Source of the DNA: Steinernema hermaphroditum
Lineage: Eukaryota; Nematoda; Chromadorea; Rhabditida; Steinernematidae
Direction of reading: 5' to 3'
Assembly: GCA_030435675.1 (NCBI GenBank)
Contig: CM059623.1
Coordinates: 14,602,092 to 14,666,091 of the forward strand
Length of the DNA stretch: 64,000 bases
Shown: positions 21,697-33,231 of the stretch, piece by piece
Layout: each line of letters opens with the position of its first letter
Position numbering within the stretch: the first letter of the stretch is position 1
Position numbers and translations under genes: made by a program
The notes under the pieces: generated by a model
What the model saw: only the letters and a program-made list of their open reading frames with translations
What the model was told of the DNA's origin: nothing
Databases searched by the model: none

Positions 21697-24600
21697 TTAC
21701 ACCTCCATAGCTTCTTCTTCCCTCGACCGCGAAACTTCGCGGATGATGTAGTCGAACAGTGGAAATCTGGTTTGCGCTTCGGCTTCTTCGTCTCGGAACG
21801 CTATGATGAGTTTCAGCAGCGATCCTGAAACCAGAACAGTCAGACAGAGTCGACCAACAAAGAGGCCGTCAAACAAAACAACACATGATATTCTTGGTGA
21901 TCACAGACATCATCTTCTATCAACTTTCCAGGCACAGACAGAGATAAAGAGACTCACCAATGGACGTTCTACTGTCAGTCAACGCTCTATGAACCTGCTC
22001 TAACTTCCTCGAAAAGCCGGCATCATCGAAAGTGAAGTAGTGCATCTCACTACGTCCACAAGCTGAAGCGGCTATCAGTTGAATCAGACCTAAAACAGCA
22101 TAATACGCAACCGTAACCCGAGTCAAACGTACTTTTCAGTTGCCGATCGCCTCTGAACGCTCCGCATCCCCAATTTCCCGTCGCAATGGGCCTGTTTAAA
22201 TCATCCAAATTGTCAAATCCCGTATAGGCTTTCTTGAGCTCCCGGAAGATGTTCTTGTCCTCAAACTGGCGAATCGGGTTCTTGTAGAAAAGTATCGCGT
22301 CGATCGCCACCACTTCGCTGAGAATCCGATTGAAACGGTCACTAAAGGATCGATCTCAATGGAAGGTTCTCGATATCATGGCTACCGTATCACTGATCCT
22401 TCATGCGCGCGCTCTACATATCGGAAAGAGTCGGCGTAACCCTTGTAGTCCGAAAAGCGCTGGGTGCCAACGATCGAGATCGACTCGTTCTCTTCCATTT
22501 TCTCACAGACAAGAAGGGAGACGAGGAGTTCCGGCGACAACATGAATCGGATTTCTTCCTGAAAAGAAGTGTCTAGACATTCTTCGATTCAGATCACATG
22601 TTAGTGTCGTCTAGACAGTCTTCCATTCAGAGAGAGACTTGAGAGCTAGACCCACTCTAGGACTAGGCAGACAGTGAACAGACAAACAGGCACATCCATG
22701 TCGTTCAAATGTCTAGACATTATCTGCAAACTATAACTAGACTTACTTTCCCCAGACTGCCTGTATGAAAGTCCTGTGCAGCCTGTAGACAGTCTTGACT
22801 CATACAATAGACGCTACTACCCCCAGCACTTACCTGAACACAACCTTCGTTCAGCACACCTCCTCCAATATATTTGTTTGCAAAGTCGATTTCTAGCATT
22901 TCATTGTTCGTATCCTCGATTCTGCCGTCTTCGTGCACTCGAAGGTTGCAAATCGGCTCTATTCTCGTTGAGAATCTGACGTTATCTGTGACAACATGGC
23001 GACGAATCGAAATCACTCCGTTCGGTACTAAACTTTTCAGAATACAAGTACAATATGATCATAAATCCACTCACTTTTCCTGGTTACACAGTCGAAGTAG
23101 TGCAGAATGCACTTCAGCTTTTCAATTTTCGTCCTGTGACCTCTCATGAGAAGACTAGACATAGAAATGAAACCCGCACGTGGCAGAAGATGCACAAACC
23201 TGTTAAAGTTGAAGAAATGCATCAAGTCAGCATAGTTCGCAGCCGGGGTCGGATATGTACAGAAGAAGGCATGGGCCAACAGGCAGGCAACTTGTTCTTG
23301 ACTCATTGTGAGTGAACAAGAAACGCCGGCTCGGAGACGAGGAAGCGCCTGCGTGAAGAGTTCATCCATTCGAAGCGCCAACTTGGCCATTTCAGGGATC
23401 ACGAAATTAAGGTAATGCAGACGCTTCTCGGGTGTCAAGTGGTTGTTGAACAGTGAGTATAGCGAGTCGTAGTTCATCGGGCGCGCCCGGTACATGTCGA
23501 TTACAGCCTAGAATGGTGGAATATAAGTGAGAGCATATAGACAACAAAAGTCATTTGAACGATCAAAGCTGGCATGATTGGTGATGCTAGATGACTACAG
23601 TACTTACCCCAACGTCATCAATCGTCATCTTCGGCTCTGTGAGCAGCCTCAAGTACTGTCGAAGCAAGTTGGCGGCGGAGTCTCCAGACTTCGTTATTCT
23701 TGCACTCGAAAACGGCATTCGAACGTATTTGTGGTCGCCCCATCCGTACGCCGCATCCGTTCGGACATCAGGACATGGTTTCGGAATCTTCCCGTGTTCG
23801 ATGGAGGACAAATCGATCAAAACATAGTCATTCTGTTGACGTTTTCTGAGATCCGGCGCCAGTGCGTAATTGACGGATTCGAGGTGTAGCGACTCCACAG
23901 ACGTTTCCAGTAGTTCGATTTCTCTACTTGAAGAGGCAGCAGGCGATTCGGGCATCGTAGGCGTGTCGACAGGCTCCGCTGTCGCCATGATTTCCGCCAT
24001 AAGATCATCATCAAGAGACGGTTCCGGAGACTTCGATTTTCTTAGAAGTTTTGGTGATTCAGATTTAGCTTCTTCCCGCTTGGGCGTCTCTTTCTCAGAC
24101 ATTTTCGGGGAATCTGATCTTCTATGTGATACGGCAGCCTTCGAAGAAATGGACAGTGACGACAACGGTTTCGTACGATTCGACAGAATATTCGGCGTAT
24201 TCTTCAGATGTAGACGCTGGAGACCACTCGTGGACGGCTTCGGACAGTCTGAGTTTCTCGTTGGCGTTTCTGTCTTCTTGGGAGAGTCGGAGCGACGCTG
24301 GGGCACGGCCGGTTTCTTCGGGAGGAAGTGTCGATTTGATAAAATATTTGCTGTTCTCTGCATGTGGCGCTCGGCGCTCTTCAGCAAATTTCTCTCCACG
24401 AAGCAAGGCTCGTCGCCGACGTCTTTGATGTCCACTTCTTCGACAATGCAGGGCGCTCGTCGGTTCAGATTTTTCAACAATCGTTCAGCTTCTTCGTGCG
24501 TGACCTCTGAAAACAGAATGATTAGATTCACTTGTCTAGGATTGTCGATGTCTGTGGAAGTCAGTATACGAACACCAATGAGTCATCAAAATCCTTGTAG

Positions 24601-25054
24601 ACAACGTTTCTCGTTGCCTACGGTCTAGACAGAGAGAGTCGCATTCCACTCGACTAGGCATTTCTAATCGATGTCCTGTCGGATGTCTAGACACTAACAG
24701 TACATATCCTTCTTTTCCAGAATTTTAGCCGCTCAGGAGTCCGGTGTCTACAATAAGCCCGAAAGTCTACATACCTGTCGTAACAATATTCGGATTAAAG
24801 GGCCTCTTGCCGCCGGATGACCGATTCCGTGATTTGTCCGAATTTGTCATTTTCGGCGTTATTTTCCTCGACGTCGATGGACCCGGCCCAAAGAAGTCGT
24901 GTATCGTCCTCTGGCGTTGACTCTGATTCTTCGGGGTGACGCTCGTCTTCGGCGCTTTTGATTTCTTAGCAGTAGGTTCAGCAAAATGGTCTTCGCTATC
25001 GGAGCCGTCGGAAATTGAGTTCACAATCGCGGCGTACTCATCGTCTTCTGTCAT
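21697..25054 (-). CDS. PARG: Poly(ADP-ribose) glycohydrolase
   Basis: Nine exons join to 800 aa: 24775-25054, 23608-24506, 23200-23507, 23075-23154, 22834-23027, 22386-22558, 22133-22341, 21958-22089, 21697-21824. The enzyme cuts ribose-ribose bonds in poly(ADP-ribose) and reverses PARP signalling in DNA repair. The family signature is clear: IGGGVLNEGCVQ at an exon end, followed directly by EEIRF on the next exon, giving the catalytic Glu pair. Also seen are the accessory helices (TMSQEQVACLLAHAFFCTYP), TGNWGCGAFRGD and YFTFDD. The N-terminal ~380 residues are disordered and Ser/Pro/Lys-rich. They contain QRTIHDFF, a textbook PCNA-binding (PIP) box, near residue 50. The ATG lies 2 nt after a TTAG acceptor, 154 bp past the ICE2-like stop, which fits operonic trans-splicing. 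Introns are mostly 43-57 bp. Confidence 0.93.
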
Positions 25055-25207
25055 TTCTAAGGCTACAGCTAGATAGATAATGAACAGAACATCCAGATAT
25101 CTCCTACGCAAGAAAGCGGATTTCAATATGGCAACACATAAATAGAAATCTTTATCAAATCATGCAAAACTATTAAAATAAAAAGTTAATATCTGTCTAA
25201 ACGTCGC

Positions 25208-28200
25208 TCAATTAGGAGCTCCTCGGAATCTCTTGAACAATGGATGTCTTTTTTGATGCTTCTTTCCTGCTCCTTCTTTAGGGTGTCGAGAAGGACCAGC
25301 TTGTTCGGTCGGTGACATCTGCTCGGATGGTGATGTCTGCTCCGATGGTGACGTCTGTTCCACAGGTGATTTCCTCTTTGACGATGATGTCTGCTCCACG
25401 GGTGACTCCGATGGTGGCATCTGCTCCACAGGTGACTTCGGTACATAATCAGAAGGTTCATCATCCTGGTCTATCATCAAAGGTCCAGGTTCATCATCGA
25501 ACTCGGGTAGTTCCGTATAAGATTCAGCGAATACGTCTTCAGCTGTTGTATCGCCCTCCGCTGAAGTATTGAACTTCCGCTTTTTCCCTTTGCTTTGTCG
25601 CTTCTTTTCCTTGTTCTTCTTCTCGTGCTTATCGCCCTCTGAAGGCAGCTGTCTTTAATTCGTACTATCTAGAGAACTTACTGGCAAAATAGTTAATGAA
25701 ATCCGACGGAAGCAGAGATCCCGGAATCCGCCCAGCCACCAAATGCCACATCAGAATCAGATGCTCGTCAATTCCATTGAAGTAACGTTCAAACGGTGGC
25801 AGTATCTCGGGCTTGTCGAGCATCTCAGGCTTCAAAGACGCGGAATCGATGAAGTTTTCTGGATTTTCGTCGCTGCCTGTGTATTCGGGTAGGATCAGCA
25901 TGGTTCCGTTCCTCTCCTGTAGAAGGTAGTTTCCGGATTGGAGATTTCCGATCTCCTCGATAAGGCGAGCAATCCTTTCTGTTCGTTCTCCGGCGCTAAA
26001 TTTGCATATTTTATCACTCATGAGGTCTAGTAGCTGCCAGGCACTCTACTTAGTGGCACCGCATTCACCGGTCTTCAAATCTCACTTTGCAGATTTGATT
26101 TTCAACCGGACAGCAAAAAAAATGAGATCACAGGCGGGAAAAGTTTTCGGCGTCTAGCCAAAACTAACTTACAGAGCACGCATCTCCGGTGTACCGTCCT
26201 TGAAGCAAGCATAAGAGCCCGGGAATCGCTGCATTTGGAGAACGTCCAGCTCATTGTAGTGCACTCGAACGTGAACGTGTGTCTCCGACTGATTGAATAT
26301 CGTTGTCGCAACCATCCAGAGCCATTCCTCCGCGTGCATCTTCTCTGCGCACACATTCGGCAGATACTCCACTTTATGGCTCCACGAGACTACTTGATTC
26401 TTCTCTTTGCCGTCATTATTTGACCGGACGAGAATGTTGGCCGAGTCGTCTTCCCGGAATCCCACAACGGAGTACTGCTTCACTGTGCCAGCCGCACTCT
26501 CTAGACACATCGAAATGACCACTTTCATCACCACAGATCACCATACTTTTCTTCGGGTTGTCAGACGTCTGATCTTGCGCGTCTTCATGCATTTCTCCAA
26601 GGATGCTTCCCAAAATGTCGTTGCCATTGTTACCGGATGTTGAAGTCGACTGCTTGTTATCGTCAGCATTTCTAAATGATTCTAGACATATACATACTGT
26701 CTCGGACATTTCTTATTTGCACAAGTAAGCAATTTGAGACAGTTTTGTCTGTCGAAACTCTAGGCGGCGAGCCAAACAAGCTGTCTTGAATAGTTGATCC
26801 TATCTAGATGCATAACAGTCTACCAGGGATGCACCGGAACAAAAAAAAACCGGCACCGGAACCGGAATTCCGACGCGAAAAAAACCGGAACCGGAAACCG
26901 GAACCGGTAATACAGTGCACATACAGGCTGTGACAATACTACTGCTTATTTTTTTTTTGTAGTTTTTCGACGTTTTTTGACTCTTTTAAAGTTATGTTAT
27001 GATATTAAAATTTCGTTTCCTATTCTATCCCAGATTATCTGATATTCGCTACTAGTTAGCTTCGCTATTTGTTAGCTCTGAAAAAATGGTTTCTTTCAAC
27101 CGAGTGACCATCGTTCGGAGGGACAGGCGTGGAATACTAAAGTAGTCTATTTTCAACCCTTGCTATCTGGCGCTTCCTTCTTCTAGCAAATTCGGCGTGA
27201 CCGACATCGACTCGCCGAGGAGATTTCGTCGACTGATCTAAAATTGCGACGATGGCGATCAAAATGCCATCAACACGGATCAATCGGTTTCAACTCGTGC
27301 TGAATGTGACCTGATGCAGTCAAAAATTGATCCAAAACCGACGAAAGCACGCGACACAAGTGAATTCAGGAGATATTGAAATTGAAAAATCAGGGTAGTC
27401 GCGACTAATACAATGAAATTGCCATAGGCTAGTGTGTCTGCGTAGTTGAGGGGTAGCGGTCTTCCCTACCAGTTTACGGTATTGGGTTCGACCCCCCACT
27501 TAGGCTCTTCCGTTTTTTATTTTCTATTTTCCTTACTTATTTTCAGCACAACTGTGTTTATCAGCAGGGTTCCTGCTTTGAAATCTTTTGCAGAAATTGG
27601 GAGTGCTAAGCGAAATTTCACTTTTGTGAAATTTGGGTTCTATTCCTGAGCGACACTTCTATATCACTGAAAGCGACGAGCACCGTCCTCTGCGTGCGTT
27701 TGGCTCAGTCGGTAAGTACTGCGATGCGCGGGTCGCGGGTTCGATCCCTGTCGGTGGCTTTTCGATTTTTTTCTTTCACAATAGGTTACAGTCAGTCGCG
27801 TCCGCGATTCGAAAAGTTCTATGCACCGGAACGAAAAAAAAACCGGCACCGGAACCGGAATTCCGGCGCAAAAAAAGCCGGAAAACCGGAAAAACTGGAA
27901 CCGGAACCGGAACCGGGTGCATCCCTACAGTCTACTTACCGTAAAGTGTCAGGCGCATCCTCTGTGTAACCAAATGCGTCCTTAAGCAACAACTTGGTGT
28001 ACCGTCTCCAAAGGGTTGGATTGTTCACTGCATTCGTAACGATTGGCTTGCCAATAAAGGCCAAATTTTCGAGGCGACCTGAACACTTTCAACTAGACAC
28101 AGCACTACAGTGGTCTCTTACCTTCGTTGAACACTCGCTTTACCGTAACCGGATAGACAAAATTTTCGTCAAATAATATTGTCTTTCCTACGAAAAGACG

Positions 28201-29733
28201 CCTAAGGGTGGAAGCATCCGCAGCTATCTTGACTTCCTTGCCTTTTGAGAATTCTTCTATCAGTGCATCGTCCTCGATGCGATCTTTCTGAAGTAGACAC
28301 TATAAAACTCCGTTGTTATGCCCAAAGTCACCTCTTCAGCTTCTAGAGGAAACTTTTCTCGAATGGATTCGAACTCCCGCTTGACAGTCACCTTCCGTCG
28401 GATATCTGGAAACTTCAACTTGCGATAGCGACCAGTTTCGATGGTTTCGACGATTCTGGGTGTACGCATCGTCGCATCTTCCGTGGAATCGGGCCAGTAC
28501 ACTTCTGCCAGCGGTTCTATCGAATACTTCTCACTCAAATGTCGGTGGCGGTTATAAGCGCGTTGTTTGGAATAATTCTTCGCATTATATTCAATGTACA
28601 AGTAAGGGATCTTCTTGACATTCTTGAAAAATTCGTACACGTGGTCCGAGTATATTTTACGCTCCGGTTCAAGGGCTACATCCATTTCCTGAATGTACAC
28701 TGATGTCTATCGGACTGCCTCCCTCAACCTACTTCTATCTCGGCCTTGTTGTTCTCAAAACGCTGCTCCTTCACAGCTTTCAGATTATTCGATATGATCG
28801 CCACATAGCGCTTGTGCTCAGCGTGGCTGAAGACGGACATCTCCTTCGTTGGTACCTTGAAAGGTGGTGGTTTCCACGGCATCATGTCCTTTTCAACCTA
28901 AATGTCCCCACATGAAACTAGTCAGAACGATATCGACAAACAAGAGCCTTCTCCTTCTTCTTCTCAACTTCTCCCGCAGCAACCTTCCTAGCGTACTCAG
29001 CGCGCTTTTCCTGGGCGAGCTCAAGCTGAGCTTCGCGTCTGTAACGAAGACGGTAAACACGGAAAAACAGGTTAAATTTACCTAGTCTTTCCTAATTTCA
29101 TCTTTTCCAGTACCTTCTCATAGTGTGGCTTATTCTTCTCTTTCTCCTCTTGTCTCAACTGCTTCCTTGATTTCCGAGGAGGTTCTCCAGTCTCCTTACG
29201 AGTATTTCCTTCTTCTGGTTCTGTATGACCTTTCACTGAAATGACCAACCTTAGCTCAGAAACAGAAACAAGTCTCAGAAACAATGTATGGTAGTCTCTT
29301 ATGGTTAGACAAGACAGTCTCCGTCTAGAACGATGTTTAGAACAACCGATCACATTTCAAAACTTTGCGGAAATCCCAAAACAATCTAGGCGACGCTTTT
29401 TCTGTCTGAACATCTAGATATTTAAAAAAGAAACTATAAGTACAAAATTTACTCCACCGTACATTTTTGTTCTCTAGACACCTGACCTTGACCGAAGTGC
29501 TTTGTTACTTATCATCTCCAAACAAAACTGTTTGGCCTATCTCACAAAAATGACTTACTCCAATCAGGAACGCCATCGGGAAACAAGATCTCTCTGCCTC
29601 CCGTCCTATCATGGATCTTCCTCGCACTGCACACGTTACACATGTACCAAACATGCTGTTCCAGCTGCTGTAGAGTAGGCTTCTCAATACTAAGCGGACA
29701 AAAGTCCGGGTCGATCTCATCCTCAGAAGCCAT
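25208..29733 (-). CDS. Probable little elongation complex subunit 2 (ICE2/NARG2-like)
   Basis: Eleven exons join to an open frame of 816 aa: 29559-29733, 29082-29235, 28942-29038, 28733-28897, 28332-28688, 28122-28287, 27940-28078, 26547-26671, 26173-26500, 25682-25995, 25208-25638. The N-terminal part has PWKPPPF...SVFSHAEHKRYV, like the Phe/Tyr-rich start of animal ICE2. The C-terminal domain has KVEYLP, SGNYLL and LMWHLVAGRIPGSLLPSDF, which match the pattern of the NARG2 C-terminal domain (VEY, GSYLL, HxxxGRIP). ICE2 acts with ICE1 and ELL in transcription of small nuclear RNA genes. A Lys-rich segment and SPVEQ/SPSEQ repeats end the protein. The ATG is 3 nt after TTTCAG, and the gene lies 149 bp after POLD2. 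Intron 7 holds a hAT-type element. The family call is moderate; the gene structure is strong. Confidence 0.6.
27431..27520 (+). other. tRNA-like segment with pol III boxes (1)
   Basis: TAGTTGAGGGGTAGCGG resembles an A box and GGGTTCGACCCC is a perfect B box; a T-run follows near 27513. A Gly(CCC)-like anticodon loop (TTCCCTA) can be placed, but the acceptor stem does not pair. This is a degenerate tRNA or tRNA-derived module inside the hAT element, not a functional tRNA gene. Confidence 0.45.
27690..27775 (+). other. tRNA-like segment with pol III boxes (2)
   Basis: TGGCTCAGTCGGTAAGTA is a good A box and GGGTTCGATCCC a perfect B box, with a T-run just after (27763-27772). The region between the boxes is too short for a normal anticodon plus variable arm, so it is probably a pseudo-tRNA or tRNA-derived promoter. 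Confidence 0.45.
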
Positions 29734-29881
29734 CGCCTGAAAGTTTCACTCAAAGTAACAAACTGGCATAACCAATAACACAGATGCGGGCAATTCATCA
29801 ACCACTCGGTGGATATACAGTGCAAGAGAACTTAAACGTATTTATTGCATTAAATGCAGTCTTCTTCTTAAAATAAGAAAA

Positions 29882-31969
29882 TTATCGGAGCGCCGATAAT
29901 GGGGTAAATGACTTCGTGGCGAAGGAGATCTCGCGGACAGCGTGCGTTCGCAGGTTGTAGAGGACCATAGTTCGAGTTTCACTGAAGCGCGGGATGTGCA
30001 GCACGCGAACCTGCGCTTCGCCGTCGAGGTCCACCTTCTTCGTCTCCGTACGGTACTGCGATCCACAGAAAAGAACATGGGGAGTGTCGTCAATGGTCAG
30101 CGGATCGCGTTCCAGCGGGAATCCGTCGATCGTGTCCGGCACACTTGGGGCAATGTGCTGCCAGCGAAGGAAGTGTTCGTGGGCGTCAATGTTTGCGTTT
30201 ATGTTCGAGAGACGCATGTAGTCGGTTACGTTTTGGCCTAAGTGCAGCAGAATCATCAGTTGTCCATGTGAAATACGCAAACATACCTGAGGTGCCCAAA
30301 AATAGCATTTTACCAATGCGGAAAAAGTACGGATTTGTGCATAGGTTGATCATTTTGCCGTGATGTGAAGAGAGCGGGAAGACTGCCTTGTGGATTGGTT
30401 GCTGTGGATACATGTGTGGAGCTGGATCGCTGGGCCCTGGCATGAGATCAACCGGAATCGAACCCTGAATGAGGCAAATGAAGGAAAAGTCTCGTTTGAT
30501 TCATTTGCAGCTTTTACTGCAGACAGAGCAGCCGGACTCCATACAAATAGAAACACAACATTTACCGTAATTGTTTGAATAAACTGATCCAGCATAAGCA
30601 TAGCTCGAGTGTTGGGTGATTCCTCCTTCCGGGTCAAGTAGCGAGCGGCGGCACTATATTGCTGACCCTAAATTCGTCTTCATATCAAAAAGTTGTCCAA
30701 CACCGACCACTCACTTCTTCTGTTATGGCAATGCTCTCTCCAGCGATGATTAACCGTTCGAATTTATACAAGTTTCCATCCTAAACCCACCGTTGTGCAC
30801 AAGCGACACGACGGCATAATCCTACCTCGTCGAGCGAACCAAACTCATTCGTCAAGAAGTGCTGAACTGCCCCCAACGCCTTTGTTAGGTCCGAATCATA
30901 TTCGATCTTTGAGGTTATTTGTATGCCTGACAGAAACGCTATCCATCTGGAAGAAGTAAAATCAGAAATATCTATCGATGTGACACTCACCGATCCTCCG
31001 AGAATTCAGGAAGAGGATCTTGAGGATACAACGCTGGTGTGATGACTTTGTCAACGTGAAATGTGTCACTTTTATCGCAGGCGTAACCGTACACGCCTAT
31101 GACACAGCCGGTGATGTACTCGTTGTAGTCGATCGCTCCTGCTAGTTTCACGAGCTGAAAGAAACGACTTAGACATATACAGGGAAGCTAATATATAAGC
31201 AGTTATCTAGTCATATTTCCAAAAAACACGACCGCTCTAAGAAGAGAGAGTCTGAGTCTAACATCAACAGTCTGAGAGACCAATAAGTTTTGTGTGCAGT
31301 TGCAACTAGACTCTAGGAATGAAATAGACGGCTAGCGGTCGCTTCTAGATATTACGACCGCTCCGAAAGTGTGAATTACGACGATTAACGTCATTTGCTT
31401 TTGTCTATAGACGTGACATAACGTCATTTTCAAGCGCTCCAAAAAACAACATGATCTTTGCATACGATAATTATTGTCTAAATGTTCACGCCTGGAGATC
31501 ACTGCTAACACCTCTTTAGCTGTTTTTTCAACGAACCTGCTTCTCATCCTCCAACTCCAAAAAATCTTCCTCGCCAACAAGACGATCGGCCATGAGCGGG
31601 TCGGGTAGCGCGACCTCCTGCTCATCGTCATCTTTCGCCAGCTCCTTCAGCACACTAGGACGCATTTTCATGTGTTTGAAGATGGTGCCGACGACGAACA
31701 CCTTTTCCATCGGCTTGATTCCGACCAGATGGCGCAGTTCGATCGATTCATCTGAAATTCTCACAAGAATCACAAAATCCACGTTTTATTCGCTCACCGA
31801 TCTGCTTCTTCGCCTGTTCGTGGATCCGTTCACATAGCGTCTCCACTCTGGCCTGGTAGTAGTTGAAGTATTGTCGACGGTACGCTTCTTCGGTGAGGTC
31901 TCCCGGCTTCAGAAGATATTTCGCGCACAGATTCTCGTACGCGAACTCGTTGTCCTCTTTGAGTTGCAT
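29882..31969 (-). CDS. POLD2: DNA polymerase delta small subunit (p50)
   Basis: Eight exons (31798-31969, 31537-31751, 30991-31154, 30826-30946, 30715-30780, 30566-30667, 30287-30464, 29882-30237) join to 457 aa, close to the 469 aa of human POLD2. This subunit binds the catalytic subunit of DNA polymerase delta and the PCNA-contacting subunits during lagging-strand synthesis and repair. Family features are KVFVVGTIFKHMKMRPSVL in the OB-fold, the inactive phosphodiesterase region (PVDLMPGPSDP, PQQPIH, TNPYFF, LFLGTSG) and QNVTDYMR followed by HVLFCGSQ. The ATG is 14 nt after CTTTCAG, a likely trans-splice site. It is the first gene of the minus-strand cluster, so the cluster promoter should lie between 31.97 and 33.2 kb. 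Confidence 0.93.
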
Positions 31970-33231
31970 CGCTGAACCGTCTGAAAGCGGCAAAATTGCA
32001 TAAATCTGCTGCACGGAACAGAACGTAAACGCGCCAGTAGTCAGCTGGTTGAATTACGAAATTTTGAAATTGTGAAAACATTCGAACGAGCGTCGTTTTC
32101 GCGCAATTTTTTTCGGAATTTTCGGTCGGTATTTTCGTGGCGAAAGCCCGATTGTTATGTGTACGCGAGCGTTGTCCAAGAAATCAGACATTGAATGAAG
32201 CTCTGCCGAATTGAGGAAGAGTTTCGCAGACTGATTTGAGACAGGATCGGATTATCGAAACGGTTGTTTCCGAACAGCTTCATAAGGAAATGATGCGTTT
32301 ATGTGTGGGCGTACAGCACAAATTACCGTTTGTTAGTTGACAACCTACAGTAAGAACAACGGGTCTCCTTGGAGAAGATTCTTTTTGGGCAGAACGAAAC
32401 ATTGACTATTCGCTGAATTGAGCCGTAGCTGTTCTGGACCCTCCTAGACCGTGCAAAACAAAAATTATGGGTATTTATAGGCATTTTACTCCACAAGACA
32501 AGTAGACGGTAGAAGTTTACTTTATCTACGCCCTCTCACAACGACAACAAATCGTTGTTACTCACGTATAGCCCGAATAACGAACGCCCCCATGGTATAG
32601 TAGGAGTGAACCCTTTGCTCTTTGGTTGTCTTTGTAGCTCATTGCGAATGTGCTTGATTTGTAAAGCGGTCAGTGTGGGTTCGACGCCGGCCGGGGTCCC
32701 CCTTTTGTCTGCTGTCTGAAACCGACGGAAACATACACAGACAGATCAACGGACCGGTCGATTCTCCGGTTATGTACAAAGGCTAAAACTATGCAGTTCA
32801 CTGAAGTTTATCTTTCTGTCTAGGTCAAAAACCCTTTATCTTCCGTGAACAACCCATGTACTCCCTTAAAAGATCCCACCTTTATATCCGCACTTTACAG
32901 GCACACTGACGTTCATTTGCTACCGTACACCCACTCTTTGTCTAAGACTGTCATCTTTGCGGTCGCCATAAAGCACACTAATTAGAATATAATAAGATCT
33001 GTGTCCCCTTCACCTCGGCCGCCGCCCCTTCCTTCGGCGACCTTAAAATGCAAATCACTTTGCGGTGCGCGATTATCTTCTTATTCGCACGCCTAATGGC
33101 GCGTAGTGACGCTCCGTCGCACCGTCCGTTTTCGTATAATTAAGACACTTATCGATTGTGTCGGCGCGTCGTTCGCCCAAGGCCATCACGGTTCTCAAAC
33201 GAGCGCCGCGCTGTCGCAAACTGTCTTCTTG
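31970..33231. promoter_or_regulatory. Divergent intergenic region between POLD2 and the TPR gene
   Basis: This 1.26-kb region separates the first minus-strand cluster gene from a plus-strand gene, so it should hold promoters for both. A CTTTCAG acceptor-like site near 31980-31990 precedes the POLD2 ATG. A SINE-like insertion occupies 32630-32775. No TATA box or conserved element was recognised with confidence. Confidence 0.5.
32630..32775 (+). mobile_element. tRNA-Thr-like SINE copy
   Basis: GTAGCTCATTGCGAATG (A box), TTGATTTGTAAA (a Thr TGT-like anticodon loop) and GGGTTCGACGCC (B box) form a tRNA-like head. The tail ACACAGACAGATCAACGGAC...TCGATTCTCCGG resembles the tail of the copy at 38.1 kb. 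The head lacks a paired acceptor stem, so it is a SINE rather than a tRNA gene. Confidence 0.55.

Larger units (their letters stand above)
26824..27927. mobile_element. Non-autonomous hAT-type element in an ICE2 intron
   Basis: The element starts CAGGGATGCACCGG, and its other end reads TAGGGATGCACCCGG on the opposite strand. An identical 8-bp CAGTCTAC lies immediately outside each end (26816-26823 and 27928-27935). Inverted ends of this type with an 8-bp duplication are diagnostic of the hAT superfamily. No transposase is encoded. CCGGAACCGG-rich subterminal blocks occur at 26836-26908 and 27825-27915 in the same orientation. The interior holds two tRNA-like segments. The right end lies 6 bp from the 5' splice donor of the host intron (GTAAGT, 27934-27939, overlapping the target duplication). 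Confidence 0.85.

Noticed and set aside
23870..24628. 252-aa plus-strand frame opposite PARG
   Set aside because: It overlaps the disordered Ser-rich exon of PARG, which lies in a strongly supported nine-exon gene on the other strand.
27690..27775. A functional tRNA gene
   Set aside because: A and B boxes are good, but the acceptor stem does not pair and the space for anticodon and variable arms is too short.
22567..31400. General excess of the hexamer TCTAGA across the window
   Set aside because: My count over the whole window is close to chance; only the longer TGTCTAGACA/TCTAGACA forms are in clear excess and clustered.
32630..32700. A functional tRNA-Thr gene
   Set aside because: The head is tRNA-like, but the stems are incomplete and a related copy with the same kind of tail exists at 38.1 kb, so it is a SINE.
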